Assembly: GCA_910576385.1 (NCBI GenBank) | Contig: CAJTIR010000011.1 | Location: 51,703-115,702, forward strand | Origin: Lachnospiraceae bacterium | Lineage (GTDB): Bacteria > Bacillota > Clostridia > Lachnospirales > Lachnospiraceae | Length of the DNA stretch: 64,000 bases | Direction of reading: 5' to 3' | In this document: positions 44,573 through 54,579 of the stretch, one piece after another | How the letters are laid out: each line of letters opens with the position of its first letter | Position numbering within the stretch: the first letter of the stretch is position 1 | The notes under the pieces: model-generated | The model's database searches: none | Seen by the model: the letters and a program-made list of their open reading frames with translations, nothing else | Told to the model about the DNA's origin: nothing | Program-made: the position numbers and the translations under genes

Positions 44573-44908
44573 TCAAAGCTGAAATTTCCCATGAACATCC
44601 TTTAAATCCATAGAAATCTTTCCCATTTCACTTAAAGAAGACAATACATAGTGCTGTTTATTGGAAATTGCTCCACTGCATACTTGACTCTCATAATCAA
44701 CAACGATTGCTCCTGTCTTTGCCAACATATAAAATAATGGTGATACGTCTGAGGGGATATCCTCTAATTTCTTATCCCCATCAAGCTTAAGCAGTGCCTC
44801 TAAATGACCTTTGGCACAATCGTATAAATTGCCCTGTACATCAATCACACAAGGGCAAAATCCTTGCGGGTCATCGCCATGCTCTTCCACAAATTCTTTC
44901 AATGTCAT
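44573..44908 (-). CDS. small protein of unknown function
   Basis: 111 residues (MTLKEFVEEHGDDPQGFCPC...). A Cys pair FCPC and a Cys near residue 78 are visible. No family recognised. The ATG has AAGGATAGGG upstream. It lies between the MarR operator and the penicillin-binding-protein gene on the same strand. Confidence 0.6.
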   Translation of the reverse strand: MTLKEFVEEHGDDPQGFCPCVIDVQGNLYDCAKGHLEALLKLDGDKKLEDIPSDVSPLFYMLAKTGAIVVDYESQVCSGAISNKQHYVLSSLSEMGKISMDLKDVHGKFQL

Positions 44909-44962
44909 ATTTTTTTCCCTATCCTTCTAAATCTGTCTAAAATATTTTTGGGCAATTTTTCC

Positions 44963-47086
44963 TTAAGGCAGTCCTTCAGGCACTGTATCTGGTGGATTTT
45001 CCTGTTCTGGCAAGCCATCTTCTGGGGAGACATTGGGATCAGGCTCTGGCTCCTGCATACCGTCCAAGTATTCATCATTATCTAATGGAGCCTTCTGCTC
45101 ATCAATATAAGGCAGAAATTCCACTGGTTCTAATCCCTGATGTATCTGACTCATAAATGCCTGCCAAATACTTCCTGGATAGCTTGCACCTGTCAACCCT
45201 GGCAATTCTCTTGGCATATCATATCCCACCCATACACTGGTAGTATAATAGCTGGTATAGCCCACAAACCAACCGTCTTTATTATCATTGGTAGTCCCTG
45301 TCTTACCAGCACAGGGCATATTCTCGAGGGCGAGTCCTCGCCCTGTTCCCTCCTGAATCACAGTTGTCAACATATCCGTCATCATACGGGAGGCATTGGT
45401 CTTGTAAACCTCTTTTTCTTCATTTGCTGTCTCTAAAATCACATTATCCTGTGCGTCTGTGATCTTAACAATGCAGGTAGGCTCGCGGAACTTACCATCG
45501 TTCTCGATCGCAGCATAGGCCGAGGCCATTTCCACCGCCGATACTCCATTGGTAAATCCCCCCAGGGAGATGGCTGACTGTTCATCTCTGGAATCCAGTT
45601 TGGAAAAATTCATGGCTTTCAAATACGAAAGTCCTGCCTGTGGGGTTAATTCCTCCAGTAAATTCCAGGCCACTGTATTTTTGGAGGTCTGTACTGCATA
45701 GCGCAGCGTAATATCCCCGCTATAAGAACCGCTGGAATTTGACGGCCCTTCCTCTGTCTTCACGTCCTGCACTATAGAATCTGGAGTATAATTTCTCTCC
45801 AACGCAGGTGTATAGACCAACACGGGTTTAATTGAACTTCCTGGCTGCCGGAAACTCTGATAAGCACGATTTAAAGTATAGCCAGGAAGATCCTGATTCC
45901 TGCCGCCCACAATCGCCCTCACATAACCCGTATGGTTATCTATGCATACTGCTGCACTCTGAAGAGTAAATATTCCCTCCTCATTTTGTTCTGAAAATTC
46001 TGCCAAACCATTGTCCACTGCTGCTTGAAGTATCTGCTGTGTATTTAAGTCAATGGAAGTGTAAATGCGATAACCATATGTAAACAGACTGTTCTGACAT
46101 TGGCCATACATCTCATCATATTCTTCCTGATACTCGGCGCGTTGTGGCTCTGATTCAAACTCATATTGAAACTCAAAACCTGCAAGCTTCATCAATGCAC
46201 GAATTGCACAATTATACGTATAAGTTTCCACATAATCGTTTTTGGTCTTTTGCGGACGGTTCAGGGTAATCTCCTGCGCCTTCGCCTCCAAGCAGGTGGC
46301 TTGATTGATCTTTCCGTCCTCTAACATTTGGTCTAAGATGCGGCGCTGACGTTTGATCGTATTTTCCATACGCACCACAGGATCATAGAGGCTCGGATTA
46401 TTGGGAATCGCACATAGAAATGTAATCTGTGCCAAATCCAGATTTTCTACTTCTGTATTAAAATAACCTTTGCTGGCTGCCTGTATGCCATAATATCCGT
46501 TTCCAAAATAAATATTATTCAGATAATATTCCATAATCTTGTTCTTGCTATAGATTTTCTCTAGTTCCACAGCAATAAACATTTCTTCAATCTTACGCTC
46601 CCATTTGACATCCTGGTTCAAAAAAATATTTCTGGCAAGCTGTTGGGTAATTGTACTTCCGCCTTGCGTGACCTTTCCATTTTGAATCATCGCCTTCGCT
46701 GCACGCATAATTGCCTTGATATCAATCCCATTATGACTGTAAAACTTCTTATCCTCAATGCTGACCATAGCTGCCACTGCATAAGCGGGAATATCCTCAT
46801 ACTCCAAATAGTATACATCCTTTTCGCCTTTTAGAGTGGAAACCAAAGTCCCGTTTACATCATACACTAGACTGGTCTGTACCGAACGAAAGGTATCATC
46901 ACTGGAATTACGCACGAACTCCTTGGCCTCTTTTTGCAGTTTACTGACAGTCTGCGCATACCCGCCGAAATAATACCAGCCCAATGCCCCTGCCACCAAT
47001 ACCAGAAGTAATATTTGAAATTTTGCCAAGAACCAGAAAACACGATATTTTTTTTTCTTCTTCTTTTTTTTCTTTGTTTCACCCAT
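44963..47086 (-). CDS. class A penicillin-binding protein (transglycosylase/transpeptidase)
   Basis: 707 residues. A Lys-rich N-terminus and one membrane helix (FQILLLVLVAGALGWYYFGG) come first. The GT51 glycosyltransferase domain has EDKKFYSHNGIDIKAIMRA, GGSTITQQLARN and KIYSKNKIMEYYLNNIYFGNG. The transpeptidase domain has the SxxK nucleophile in GSSIKPVLVY, SKN in QTSKNTVAWN and KTG in AGKTGTTND. The protein polymerises and cross-links peptidoglycan outside the membrane. The C-terminal tail is Pro- and Glu-rich. Confidence 0.93.
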   Translation of the reverse strand: MGETKKKKKKKKKYRVFWFLAKFQILLLVLVAGALGWYYFGGYAQTVSKLQKEAKEFVRNSSDDTFRSVQTSLVYDVNGTLVSTLKGEKDVYYLEYEDIPAYAVAAMVSIEDKKFYSHNGIDIKAIMRAAKAMIQNGKVTQGGSTITQQLARNIFLNQDVKWERKIEEMFIAVELEKIYSKNKIMEYYLNNIYFGNGYYGIQAASKGYFNTEVENLDLAQITFLCAIPNNPSLYDPVVRMENTIKRQRRILDQMLEDGKINQATCLEAKAQEITLNRPQKTKNDYVETYTYNCAIRALMKLAGFEFQYEFESEPQRAEYQEEYDEMYGQCQNSLFTYGYRIYTSIDLNTQQILQAAVDNGLAEFSEQNEEGIFTLQSAAVCIDNHTGYVRAIVGGRNQDLPGYTLNRAYQSFRQPGSSIKPVLVYTPALERNYTPDSIVQDVKTEEGPSNSSGSYSGDITLRYAVQTSKNTVAWNLLEELTPQAGLSYLKAMNFSKLDSRDEQSAISLGGFTNGVSAVEMASAYAAIENDGKFREPTCIVKITDAQDNVILETANEEKEVYKTNASRMMTDMLTTVIQEGTGRGLALENMPCAGKTGTTNDNKDGWFVGYTSYYTTSVWVGYDMPRELPGLTGASYPGSIWQAFMSQIHQGLEPVEFLPYIDEQKAPLDNDEYLDGMQEPEPDPNVSPEDGLPEQENPPDTVPEGLP

Positions 47087-47144
47087 ATTATTTTCCTATC
47101 TGCCCAGCAAAATTTTCCATATTGAAACGTTTCATCCCCAAATC

Positions 47145-48797
47145 CTATCTGCTCAGCAAAATTTTTCCATATGCTATGTTATTGCGCTCTAATATCTCCA
47201 TCTCCCTGTGCTGACAGGTAAAAAGAAAAATTTGCCCTTTTTGTCTGCCCAGCCACAACAGAGCTGCTTCCAGACGTTTTTCATCAAAAGATTCAAACAC
47301 TTCGTCTAAAATAATCGGCATAGATTCTTCCTGTGTAAAGATTCCTCCTGCCGCTAACCGAAGCGCCACATACATCTGCTTCATAACCCCTTGGCTAAGC
47401 TGCCAGGGAAATAATTTGCGAGTTCCTTTCTGCACTACCAGATTCATCTGCTCATCCAAGCCAATCCGGTCATACTTGCCATGTGTCAGCTCCTCCAGAA
47501 TCCCAGACATTTCCTCTTCTAGCTGTTTCCTGGTATCTACATAGGCAATTTGAGACAACTTGCGCAATGTATTATATGCCAGCTCATATGCCTGAATCTG
47601 CTGTTTTATCTCAACTTCCTCTTCTGTAGGCTTCTGTGATTCCTCAATCTCGTCTTGCAGGTTCATAAGCATAGTCTGCTTTTCTGCAAGCTGAACCTGA
47701 AGCAGCTCTTCCACTGCCTGTTTCTTCGCTTCTGTTTGCTGCTTCTGTTGCACTTTCTGCCGTTCCATTTCTCTGCTGGCAGAGAGCGTCATTTCTTTGC
47801 TTTCCTCCATACGTTGTCTGCGGATTCTCTTTAACTTCTTCTCTCTCTGGTGCCAAAAATACAGAGCCCCAATTCCTCCTAAAAATCCAAACAACAAAAA
47901 CAATTCTACTACTGTCCAAAAAAGATTACTGTCTTGCCCAAAGAAATGTGCCTTGGCATTTAAAATACCAAAAATCAGTGTTATTGCTGTCACTAGGAAT
48001 GCCATTCCCTGCCGCATTTTATAGGCTTGCTGCTCTTTTTTCTTGCGCAGATCCCACAGATATTCTGCCATCTGATTCGAATCGTGTTCAGGTAAAAACA
48101 TTTCTTCGATCTCCTCAGAAACATTTTCAATTCCCTCTCTCTGCTGCTTCTTAAGATTTTCTATATCTTTAATCAAATGAGCCTCTTCCAATTGTTGCTT
48201 TTCCAACATTTGGGCTCTTGCTTCGGCCTTTTGGCGATATATTTGTTCGGCCTCTTTTTTTCGATCTCGCAGACGTTCCCTGGCGTTAATTAGATCCATA
48301 CCGCCCTCGCCGCCAGTGGAAATATTTACAAAATAATTCTGCAGGACATCTGCAAACTCCTTTTTTGTCTCTGTTTCTGCCTGTTTTACACAATAAGTAT
48401 TCTCATATGCAGTTTTTTTCATACCTCCCAACAACATTTCCAAATCCCCATGCTCAACAGACAGTTCTTCCCCATCCATCTCATTGATCAGCTTCGCTGA
48501 TTTTTCTTTATGATAAAAATTGCGCTCCAAAAAAAATGGCTTATCTCCAATCGTAAATTTGAGTCCACCTGAATAAAAAGAACTGCTATTCCAAGGCTCA
48601 TAACGCTGATAGGTATCATTTTTTCCACTTCTGCCGCGCTGTTTTTCTATACCAAACAACATTCCTGTAATAAATTGTTGTATGGTGGATTTTCCAGTTT
48701 CATTTTCTCCATAAATCACATTTAACCCAGAAAGTGGCCGAATTGTGACATTATGGAGCTTTCCAAAATTCTTAATCTGTATCTCTGTTATATTCAT
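47145..48797 (-). CDS. YhaN-like SMC-type ATPase with membrane hairpin
   Basis: 550 residues. Walker A in VIYGENETGKSTIQQFITG; the C-terminal part has ABC-like signature LSQGVMKQMYVALRLAAGG and Walker B MPIILDEVFESFDE. Two coiled-coil arms flank a pair of hydrophobic helices (about residues 275-320: FLVTAITLIFGILN and LFWTVVELFLLFGFLGGIGAL). It is much shorter than SbcC and lacks a zinc hook, as in YhaN. The 4-bp overlap with the metallophosphoesterase gene points to a complex of the SbcCD type. The membrane hairpin in place of the hook suggests membrane attachment. Confidence 0.82.
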   Translation of the reverse strand: MNITEIQIKNFGKLHNVTIRPLSGLNVIYGENETGKSTIQQFITGMLFGIEKQRGRSGKNDTYQRYEPWNSSSFYSGGLKFTIGDKPFFLERNFYHKEKSAKLINEMDGEELSVEHGDLEMLLGGMKKTAYENTYCVKQAETETKKEFADVLQNYFVNISTGGEGGMDLINARERLRDRKKEAEQIYRQKAEARAQMLEKQQLEEAHLIKDIENLKKQQREGIENVSEEIEEMFLPEHDSNQMAEYLWDLRKKKEQQAYKMRQGMAFLVTAITLIFGILNAKAHFFGQDSNLFWTVVELFLLFGFLGGIGALYFWHQREKKLKRIRRQRMEESKEMTLSASREMERQKVQQKQQTEAKKQAVEELLQVQLAEKQTMLMNLQDEIEESQKPTEEEVEIKQQIQAYELAYNTLRKLSQIAYVDTRKQLEEEMSGILEELTHGKYDRIGLDEQMNLVVQKGTRKLFPWQLSQGVMKQMYVALRLAAGGIFTQEESMPIILDEVFESFDEKRLEAALLWLGRQKGQIFLFTCQHREMEILERNNIAYGKILLSR

Positions 48798-49840
48798 TCC
48801 GCCAATAATGCCTCCACACCATAATATAATGCCTTCTTGGTAACTTCATCTTGGGGCATTGCCTCCAATTCCTGAATGTAACGTCCCAAGATCTGCTGTC
48901 CATACTGCAATTTCAGCTTTTCAAAATCATAATCCGCACGACACTGGTCAATTACTTGTACCACCCGTTCCATGCTCCTCAATCTCTCTGCATCTACTGG
49001 AGCCTCCCAATCACAAAAACCACTGAGTGTAATCTTAAATTTTTGATATGGCGGAGTCTTATGTATACGCTCCCTGACAAACTCCTGCAATGCTCCTTGG
49101 GTAATTTCTGGACTGACCTTCAAGCTTAAAGGAACATACTCACAATAATACAACGGAATAAATTTTACATGACACACATGATCAATAATTTCACCCTCAA
49201 AATATCCATGCTCTCCGATATCATTACAATCGATCGGCTGCAATGCTCCCGCCATCACCACTTTATCCTTCACAATCTCCATTGGTTTATGGATATGCCC
49301 AAAGGCCACATAATCAAACTCTGTTTCCTCAAAATCGCTGTTTCGAAATGGTATATGCTTGTCATCCCCGCCATGTGCCAACAGAATATTGCAGTAATCA
49401 TGGTCTTCAATCTGGAGATTACGATAGAGAGACTTTGGAATCTCTTTATGCCAATAGCTTAAACCATATACTCTAGTCTCTAAACCTTTCAGTTCCACAT
49501 ACTTTATCTGTTCTTCCCGCAGAAAATGTACATTTTTCCCCCACTCGAATGTTCTAAACGTAGATTCTGGAGTAAGATGATCGTGATTGCCAGCAATTAA
49601 TACCACTTGAACCTGAGGAATTTTAGAAAATTGATAATTTACCTCCTTGAGTTCCCGCATGAGGGGCTGCCTGTGAAACAGATCTCCAGCTACCAAAAGA
49701 AGTTGTACCTGATCTTCCTTTGCTCGATTAATAACATCTTCAAACGCCTGCCAATTATCGCGTTCCCTCTCTTTGGCCCAGGGTTTATCCCTGTCTGGCT
49801 TAACGCCTAAATGTAAATCGGCTATATGAATAAATTTCAT
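48794..49840 (-). CDS. YhaO-like metallophosphoesterase (SbcD-type nuclease)
   Basis: 348 residues. Metal-binding motifs: DLHLG, GDLFHRQ, GNHDHLTPE, LLAHGGD and AFGHIHKPM. It is a shorter relative of SbcD, and its stop overlaps the start of the YhaN-like gene (ATGA). YhaO/YhaN pairs are known in Bacillus, where the gene neighbourhood is linked to DNA repair. This is the second such pair in the window besides the standard SbcCD. Confidence 0.85.
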   Translation of the reverse strand: MKFIHIADLHLGVKPDRDKPWAKERERDNWQAFEDVINRAKEDQVQLLLVAGDLFHRQPLMRELKEVNYQFSKIPQVQVVLIAGNHDHLTPESTFRTFEWGKNVHFLREEQIKYVELKGLETRVYGLSYWHKEIPKSLYRNLQIEDHDYCNILLAHGGDDKHIPFRNSDFEETEFDYVAFGHIHKPMEIVKDKVVMAGALQPIDCNDIGEHGYFEGEIIDHVCHVKFIPLYYCEYVPLSLKVSPEITQGALQEFVRERIHKTPPYQKFKITLSGFCDWEAPVDAERLRSMERVVQVIDQCRADYDFEKLKLQYGQQILGRYIQELEAMPQDEVTKKALYYGVEALLAE

Positions 49841-49960
49841 GAAACTGCTCCTTTATACTGTATTGTATCGTTCTGTCTTTTTATTTTACACTTTTCAGAT
49901 AAAATATACAAGAATTTACGTCTTTTTTGAATTTCTGCGTTTTGTTTGCTTATAATTATA

Positions 49961-50256
49961 GTGCCAAAATGGGGTTGTCGCAGTAATATCTTCGCTCGTT
50001 CAAAAGGTCTTGCCGCTAAAGCGGCAAAGACAGAATGCACAAAAATTATCTTTGGAAGTTAGCTTCCCAGAATGATTTTTGTGCATATTGTTTGCATTGC
50101 TCTGCAATGTAAACCTTTTGAACGAATCTATAAACTGTAATTTATGTTAGTGCGACAGCCCCAACATTGCATACAGATTACACTCGGAAAATGTATTTTC
50201 CAGATGTAATCTGGTGCAATTAGACCTTGCTGCTTTGCAGCAGGTCCTTTTGGCAC
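49961..50256. repeat. cloverleaf-like palindromic repeat, copy B
   Basis: Nested stems: outer GTGCCAAAA (49961-49969) with 50248-50256; GGGGTTGTCGCA (49971-49982) with 50151-50162; TCGTTCAAAAGGT (49996-50008) with 50113-50125. Inside the last lie hairpins TTGCCGC/GCGGCAA (50010-50027), ATGCACAAAAAT (50035-50046 with 50075-50086) and TTTGCATTGC (50091-50113). A second lobe has CAGATTACA (50174-50182 with 50205-50213) and a GACC-TGCTGC hairpin (50223-50246). Core similar to copy A at 23.7 kb. It fills the whole spacer between the solute-binding-protein gene and the YhaO-like gene; no ORF. Confidence 0.7.
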
Positions 50257-50297
50257 ATAGAAATTACAGAATGGCAAAACTCACATGTAACCATTTT

Positions 50298-51605
50298 CTA
50301 TTTACTCAATGATTCTTCCTGTAATTTATCAAATTCTTCCATACACTGATCTACTGTAGCGCCATTTAACAGATTACGTACAATCAGACAGGTATTGCCC
50401 CACTGCTCTACCTTCATACTGGCATTTGTGGCAAGTACATATATATTTTCTTTGATTTTGTCATTTAACGGCCTCAATGCGGGAACACAGTCCACCTCAA
50501 CATTCTTAGACGGTGAAATGACTTTATTTGTTTCTGTATAAATTTGAAGCGCCTCATCCGAAAGCATAACTTCCAACGCGCGCATAGCATCCTCGGCATG
50601 CTCCGCCTCGGCTCCTACCGCAAACCCAGTCACTGAAAGAACTGGCATCTGCCCTTGCTCGGTTGGAAAACCAATAACCTGCAATTCAAAGTCAGTTGCT
50701 CCATAAGCAGTATCTGTATTGGCCGCCCCCCAGTATGCCATGACAATCGGCGTCTTTTGTGCCATAAAATCTGAACCTTCCCCGTCAATTGCCTCATAAG
50801 TATATGCCGTCTTGGCGTCAATATAGCCTTGATCAATCAACTTTTGTAGGAACTCAAAACCAGGACGCATATAATCACTGTATTTACTCTCCCCGCTATT
50901 TAGCGCCGCTATTTCTGCCTCCGTATTCCCACCATTATACAAATCCGCAAAAGCTTGTGCCAAGACAAAGGTTTCCAGCCACCAACGATTGGCACCAATT
51001 GGCGTCTCATAACCATTCTCTTTCAAGACTTTACAGCATTCCAAAAAATCTTCCGGCGTCTCTGGTAATTCCAGATGATATTTATCAAATATATCTTTAT
51101 TGATAAACAATCCATAAGCCACCACTTCCTGAGGAATCGCCACCAGCTTTCCATTGACTGTATTCGCTGTTTTTATCACATCACGCATGTTCTTAGCACA
51201 AGCAAGACTTGATAAATCCATCAGTTTGCCTTCTTCTCCTAATATCTGAATGGTGTCTGGATTTAACAGATAGATATCATCCATATTATTGCGCGCCCTG
51301 TTTAGAGAGATCTCATCATATGTTTTATCCTCATAATCTTCTGCTGTATAAGTGATATATTCCACTTTCACATTCTCTTTTTCCTCAGCCATAATCACCG
51401 TTTTATCCGACGCGCTCCTGGCAACATTTTCTACATCCGGCTGCGTCTTCTCCATCGGACTAAACATATTTACAATCTTGCGGTCATCTTCCTTAGAAGT
51501 AAGCAAATTATTATTTAATTCTTCTCCTTTTCCACAGGCAGCCATTGTAAACAACATCATGCTCGCCAAACAAAGCGCCGCTAATCTCTTAATTCTATTG
51601 TTCAT
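50298..51605 (-). CDS. solute-binding lipoprotein coupled to a sensor kinase
   Basis: 435 residues. Lipobox in FTMAACGKGEELN. The body matches sugar-type extracellular solute-binding proteins (TPEDFLECCKVLKENGYETPIGA..., ALEVMLSDEALQIYTETNKVISPSK). No permease or ATPase is adjacent. Its ATG overlaps the stop of the hybrid kinase by four bases. It is therefore more likely a sensor component that presents a ligand to the kinase than part of an importer. Signal and partner are inferred. Confidence 0.82.
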   Translation of the reverse strand: MNNRIKRLAALCLASMMLFTMAACGKGEELNNNLLTSKEDDRKIVNMFSPMEKTQPDVENVARSASDKTVIMAEEKENVKVEYITYTAEDYEDKTYDEISLNRARNNMDDIYLLNPDTIQILGEEGKLMDLSSLACAKNMRDVIKTANTVNGKLVAIPQEVVAYGLFINKDIFDKYHLELPETPEDFLECCKVLKENGYETPIGANRWWLETFVLAQAFADLYNGGNTEAEIAALNSGESKYSDYMRPGFEFLQKLIDQGYIDAKTAYTYEAIDGEGSDFMAQKTPIVMAYWGAANTDTAYGATDFELQVIGFPTEQGQMPVLSVTGFAVGAEAEHAEDAMRALEVMLSDEALQIYTETNKVISPSKNVEVDCVPALRPLNDKIKENIYVLATNASMKVEQWGNTCLIVRNLLNGATVDQCMEEFDKLQEESLSK

Positions 51606-54181
51606 ATATTATTCCTTTCCTGTATACACTCCCGAATCACTTTTTTCAACAATTCCACATCAATCGGCTTTGGCAAATGAACATTCATCCCAGCATCCAG
51701 TGCTGCTTTTTGATCTTCCGCAAATGCATTGGCAGTCATAGCAATGATCGGTATCTGCCCTGCATCTTTGTGTTCTAAAGCTCTGATTGCCCTGGTCGCC
51801 TCATAACCATTCATTACAGGCATCTGAACATCCATTAAAATTGCATCAAACTCACCAGCTTTGGCACTTTTAAAGCGTTCCACGGCCAACTGTCCATTCT
51901 CAACAATTACACATTCAGCTCCCTCCATTGCCAAAATTTCTTTGAGAATTTCCGCATTGATCATATTGTCCTCTGCTGCAAGAAAATGCAGCCCTTCCAG
52001 ATTTTCTTCCTCACCATCTTCCAATGTATTGTTTCCCTCTGATTTGTCTAGCATTTCTGAAAGTATTTCTTTACATGCAGATACAAAAAATGGTTTTTCA
52101 AGTATTCCTGTATTTTTTAATTTCAAGGCTTCCTCCATGCCCTCTGAACCATGATCTGACAGAAAAAGAATTGGTACTGTATTTGGTAAAATTTCCCGCA
52201 TCCCTTTTATGGCTTCCAAACCATCTAAATCTGGCATATTCCAGTCCAATAAAATCATATGATACTGTTGTAGTTCACGATCTTGTATCAATTGTATTGC
52301 CTCCTCTGTACAGGAAGCCATATCCACCAAAACGTCTACTTCTTTCATAAGTGTCTTAATATTTTCACAGTTCTCTAAATCACTGTCCACTGCCAATATC
52401 TGAGTAATCCCTCTTTCCTGCCAAAATCTTTTGTTTGCATGTCCCTCTGGTATACGAAATTCTAACTCCACTTTAAAAATACTTCCCTGATTCACTTCGC
52501 TGGAAACATCTATCGTTCCACCCATCAATTCTACAATATTCTTGGTAATGGCCATTCCAAGTCCTGTGCCTTGCACTTTGTTGGTTGTACTATTTTCTGC
52601 CCTGGTAAATGCATCAAAAATCGTTTTCAGATATTCTGGCGTCATCCCATAACCATCATCTTCCACTTCAATCCTAATGTGCTCATATTGGCTGGAACGC
52701 TGCTTGAGTCCAATGATACGAAACCAGATGTTTCCTCCCTCGGGTGTATATTTTACTGCATTAGATAGTAAATTGATCAAAATTTGGTTAATGCGGGTCT
52801 CATCTCCCAGCAGATACTCATGTTGAATCCCTGTTACCTCCACATGAAATTTCTGATCCCTGGCCTTTGCCATTGGCCGAATAATTGCGTCTACGGAAGA
52901 AACCAGATCATTTAAAGTAAATTCCTCAATTGTCAGTACAACTTTCCCGCTCTCAATTTTAGACACATCCAAAATATCATTGATCAGGCTCAACAAATGC
53001 TGGCCAGATGCTGTTATCTTTTTTGTATATTCTCTGACTTTCTCTGCATTGTCAGCGTCTTTGGCCAATAAAGTAGTGAATCCCAAAACTGCATTCATTG
53101 GCGTTCGGATATCATGTGACATATTGGAAAGAAATGTCGTCTTAGAATTACTGGCAATCTGCGCCGCCTGCAAAGCTTCTGCAAGCTGATGATTGTGGAT
53201 CTCCCTCTCTTTTTCTCGTTCTCTTCTGATTTTATTCTGCTGCCGCTGATTAAAATAGTATAACAAACAGCACAAAAAAAACGCAGTCAACATAACTAAA
53301 ACAACAACTAAAATATTCTGATTAACAGCTCTTCCTTCCTGTTGAATTGCCTCGATTGGCACATATCCAATCATATAAAGTGAACCTTGATTCAGAGACC
53401 ACATATAATTTAAAGAATTTTTTCCTCGAATATCATGGTAAAATAAAATATTAGTTCCATTTTTTACACACTCAAAAACTTCTGCACGCAGATCCTGCTC
53501 CCAAATATTATTGGCTCGATAAAAATCCTGCAAATTGAGATGTCCCGCGTTCCGCTCCCCCATTCCTTTGGGCTTCAGCACAAGTCTCTCAGTTTTTGCA
53601 TCCATGATATAAAGCATTGCCCGTCCATTATAAAATCCATTTGGAAGAGAATCTTCAAATGTATCATAAATATATTCCACATAAAGAGTCCCCAACTCCT
53701 GATTATCTTTCATTACAGGACATTTCATAGAATACGCCCATGTTCCCATATAATTCATATAAGACTGAGAGATTGGCAAGCCATCTACTGTTTTCCCAGA
53801 AGAAAAGTCCAATTCTTCCTCAGACAATACTTCCCCCGTGTTAGAAATTCCTTCTGTCTCTCCAGACAATATCAGTGTAATTCGCACCATTGTCTGATTT
53901 CGATCATAAGACTGGATAAAATTTTCTGGATTCTCTAACATTACAAGCTCTTTCGCCATCAGTTTTTGAAATTCTGCTTCTTTTACTAGAATAGCTTCCA
54001 TTGTACCTTTCATCAAATCTAAGCTTTCACTTAAATTTTGAATCGCCGACGCAGACATTTCCGAGGATATTTTTTGCGCCACTGCAAATACAATTGTTCC
54101 TAACATACAAAACACCACTATTATAGAAAGAAGTAACGGAAATGCTTTATTCTTCCTGGTTTTGTCCCGCTTTTTTTTCAT
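51602..54181 (-). CDS. hybrid sensor histidine kinase with two receiver domains
   Basis: 859 residues from ATG 54181 (GGAG seven bases upstream). Two membrane helices (about 15-35 and 295-315) flank an extracellular sensor of about 260 residues, probably Cache-like. The cytoplasmic part has H-box FLSNMSHDIRTPMNAVLGF, N-box QILINLLSNAVKYTPEGG, G1 EDDGYGMTPEY and G2 GTGLGMAITKNIVELMGG. Two receiver domains follow: the first with the Asp in LLDWNMPDLDG, the second with ILMDVQMPVMNG and the switch residues MTANAF and LPKPID. No histidine phosphotransfer domain is present, so the target must be encoded elsewhere. The coupled solute-binding protein is probably its co-sensor. Confidence 0.9.
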   Translation of the reverse strand: MKKKRDKTRKNKAFPLLLSIIVVFCMLGTIVFAVAQKISSEMSASAIQNLSESLDLMKGTMEAILVKEAEFQKLMAKELVMLENPENFIQSYDRNQTMVRITLILSGETEGISNTGEVLSEEELDFSSGKTVDGLPISQSYMNYMGTWAYSMKCPVMKDNQELGTLYVEYIYDTFEDSLPNGFYNGRAMLYIMDAKTERLVLKPKGMGERNAGHLNLQDFYRANNIWEQDLRAEVFECVKNGTNILFYHDIRGKNSLNYMWSLNQGSLYMIGYVPIEAIQQEGRAVNQNILVVVLVMLTAFFLCCLLYYFNQRQQNKIRREREKEREIHNHQLAEALQAAQIASNSKTTFLSNMSHDIRTPMNAVLGFTTLLAKDADNAEKVREYTKKITASGQHLLSLINDILDVSKIESGKVVLTIEEFTLNDLVSSVDAIIRPMAKARDQKFHVEVTGIQHEYLLGDETRINQILINLLSNAVKYTPEGGNIWFRIIGLKQRSSQYEHIRIEVEDDGYGMTPEYLKTIFDAFTRAENSTTNKVQGTGLGMAITKNIVELMGGTIDVSSEVNQGSIFKVELEFRIPEGHANKRFWQERGITQILAVDSDLENCENIKTLMKEVDVLVDMASCTEEAIQLIQDRELQQYHMILLDWNMPDLDGLEAIKGMREILPNTVPILFLSDHGSEGMEEALKLKNTGILEKPFFVSACKEILSEMLDKSEGNNTLEDGEEENLEGLHFLAAEDNMINAEILKEILAMEGAECVIVENGQLAVERFKSAKAGEFDAILMDVQMPVMNGYEATRAIRALEHKDAGQIPIIAMTANAFAEDQKAALDAGMNVHLPKPIDVELLKKVIRECIQERNNI

Positions 54182-54333
54182 TCTCAATCTCCATTCCGCC
54201 CCCTAGGATTAATGATACTCAGTCATAATTTTCACTCTCTTACCATATAAAAGATATATATTTAGGACTATTATACCTTTTGTATGATTTTTGTGTCAAT
54301 ATTATACTCATATAAACCTAGTCTATGAAAAAA
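54182..54333. other. spacer upstream of the kinase gene, no gene seen
   Basis: AT-rich spacer that should carry the promoter of the kinase and binding-protein operon. No clear promoter pair could be picked. Confidence 0.4.
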
Positions 54334-54364
54334 GAGGCTCCATGTGTCTTCCACTTGGCTCCTC
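54328..54364 (-). terminator. intrinsic terminator with T-run
   Basis: On the minus strand GAGG-CCA-GTG / CAC-TGG-CCTC form a stem with two small internal loops and a 5-nt loop, followed by TTTTTT. It probably ends transcription from the transporter operon to the right, although it is about 630 bp away. Confidence 0.5.
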
Positions 54365-54579
54365 TCTATACTTCTATTATATATGCAATAATTACTATAT
54401 GTGTCATTCCCTCTGCTCAATCCATTTTAAATGATTCAACCAATCACCCTAAAATAAAATTTATACTTTTGCGTAATCTTGAAAATTTGAAAAAATAGTT
54501 GCCAAATATTATCATAAGTAAATGCTATTCACGCATTAAATACAGAAATCCATCCCGAATCTCTCTTACTTTTTCGACT

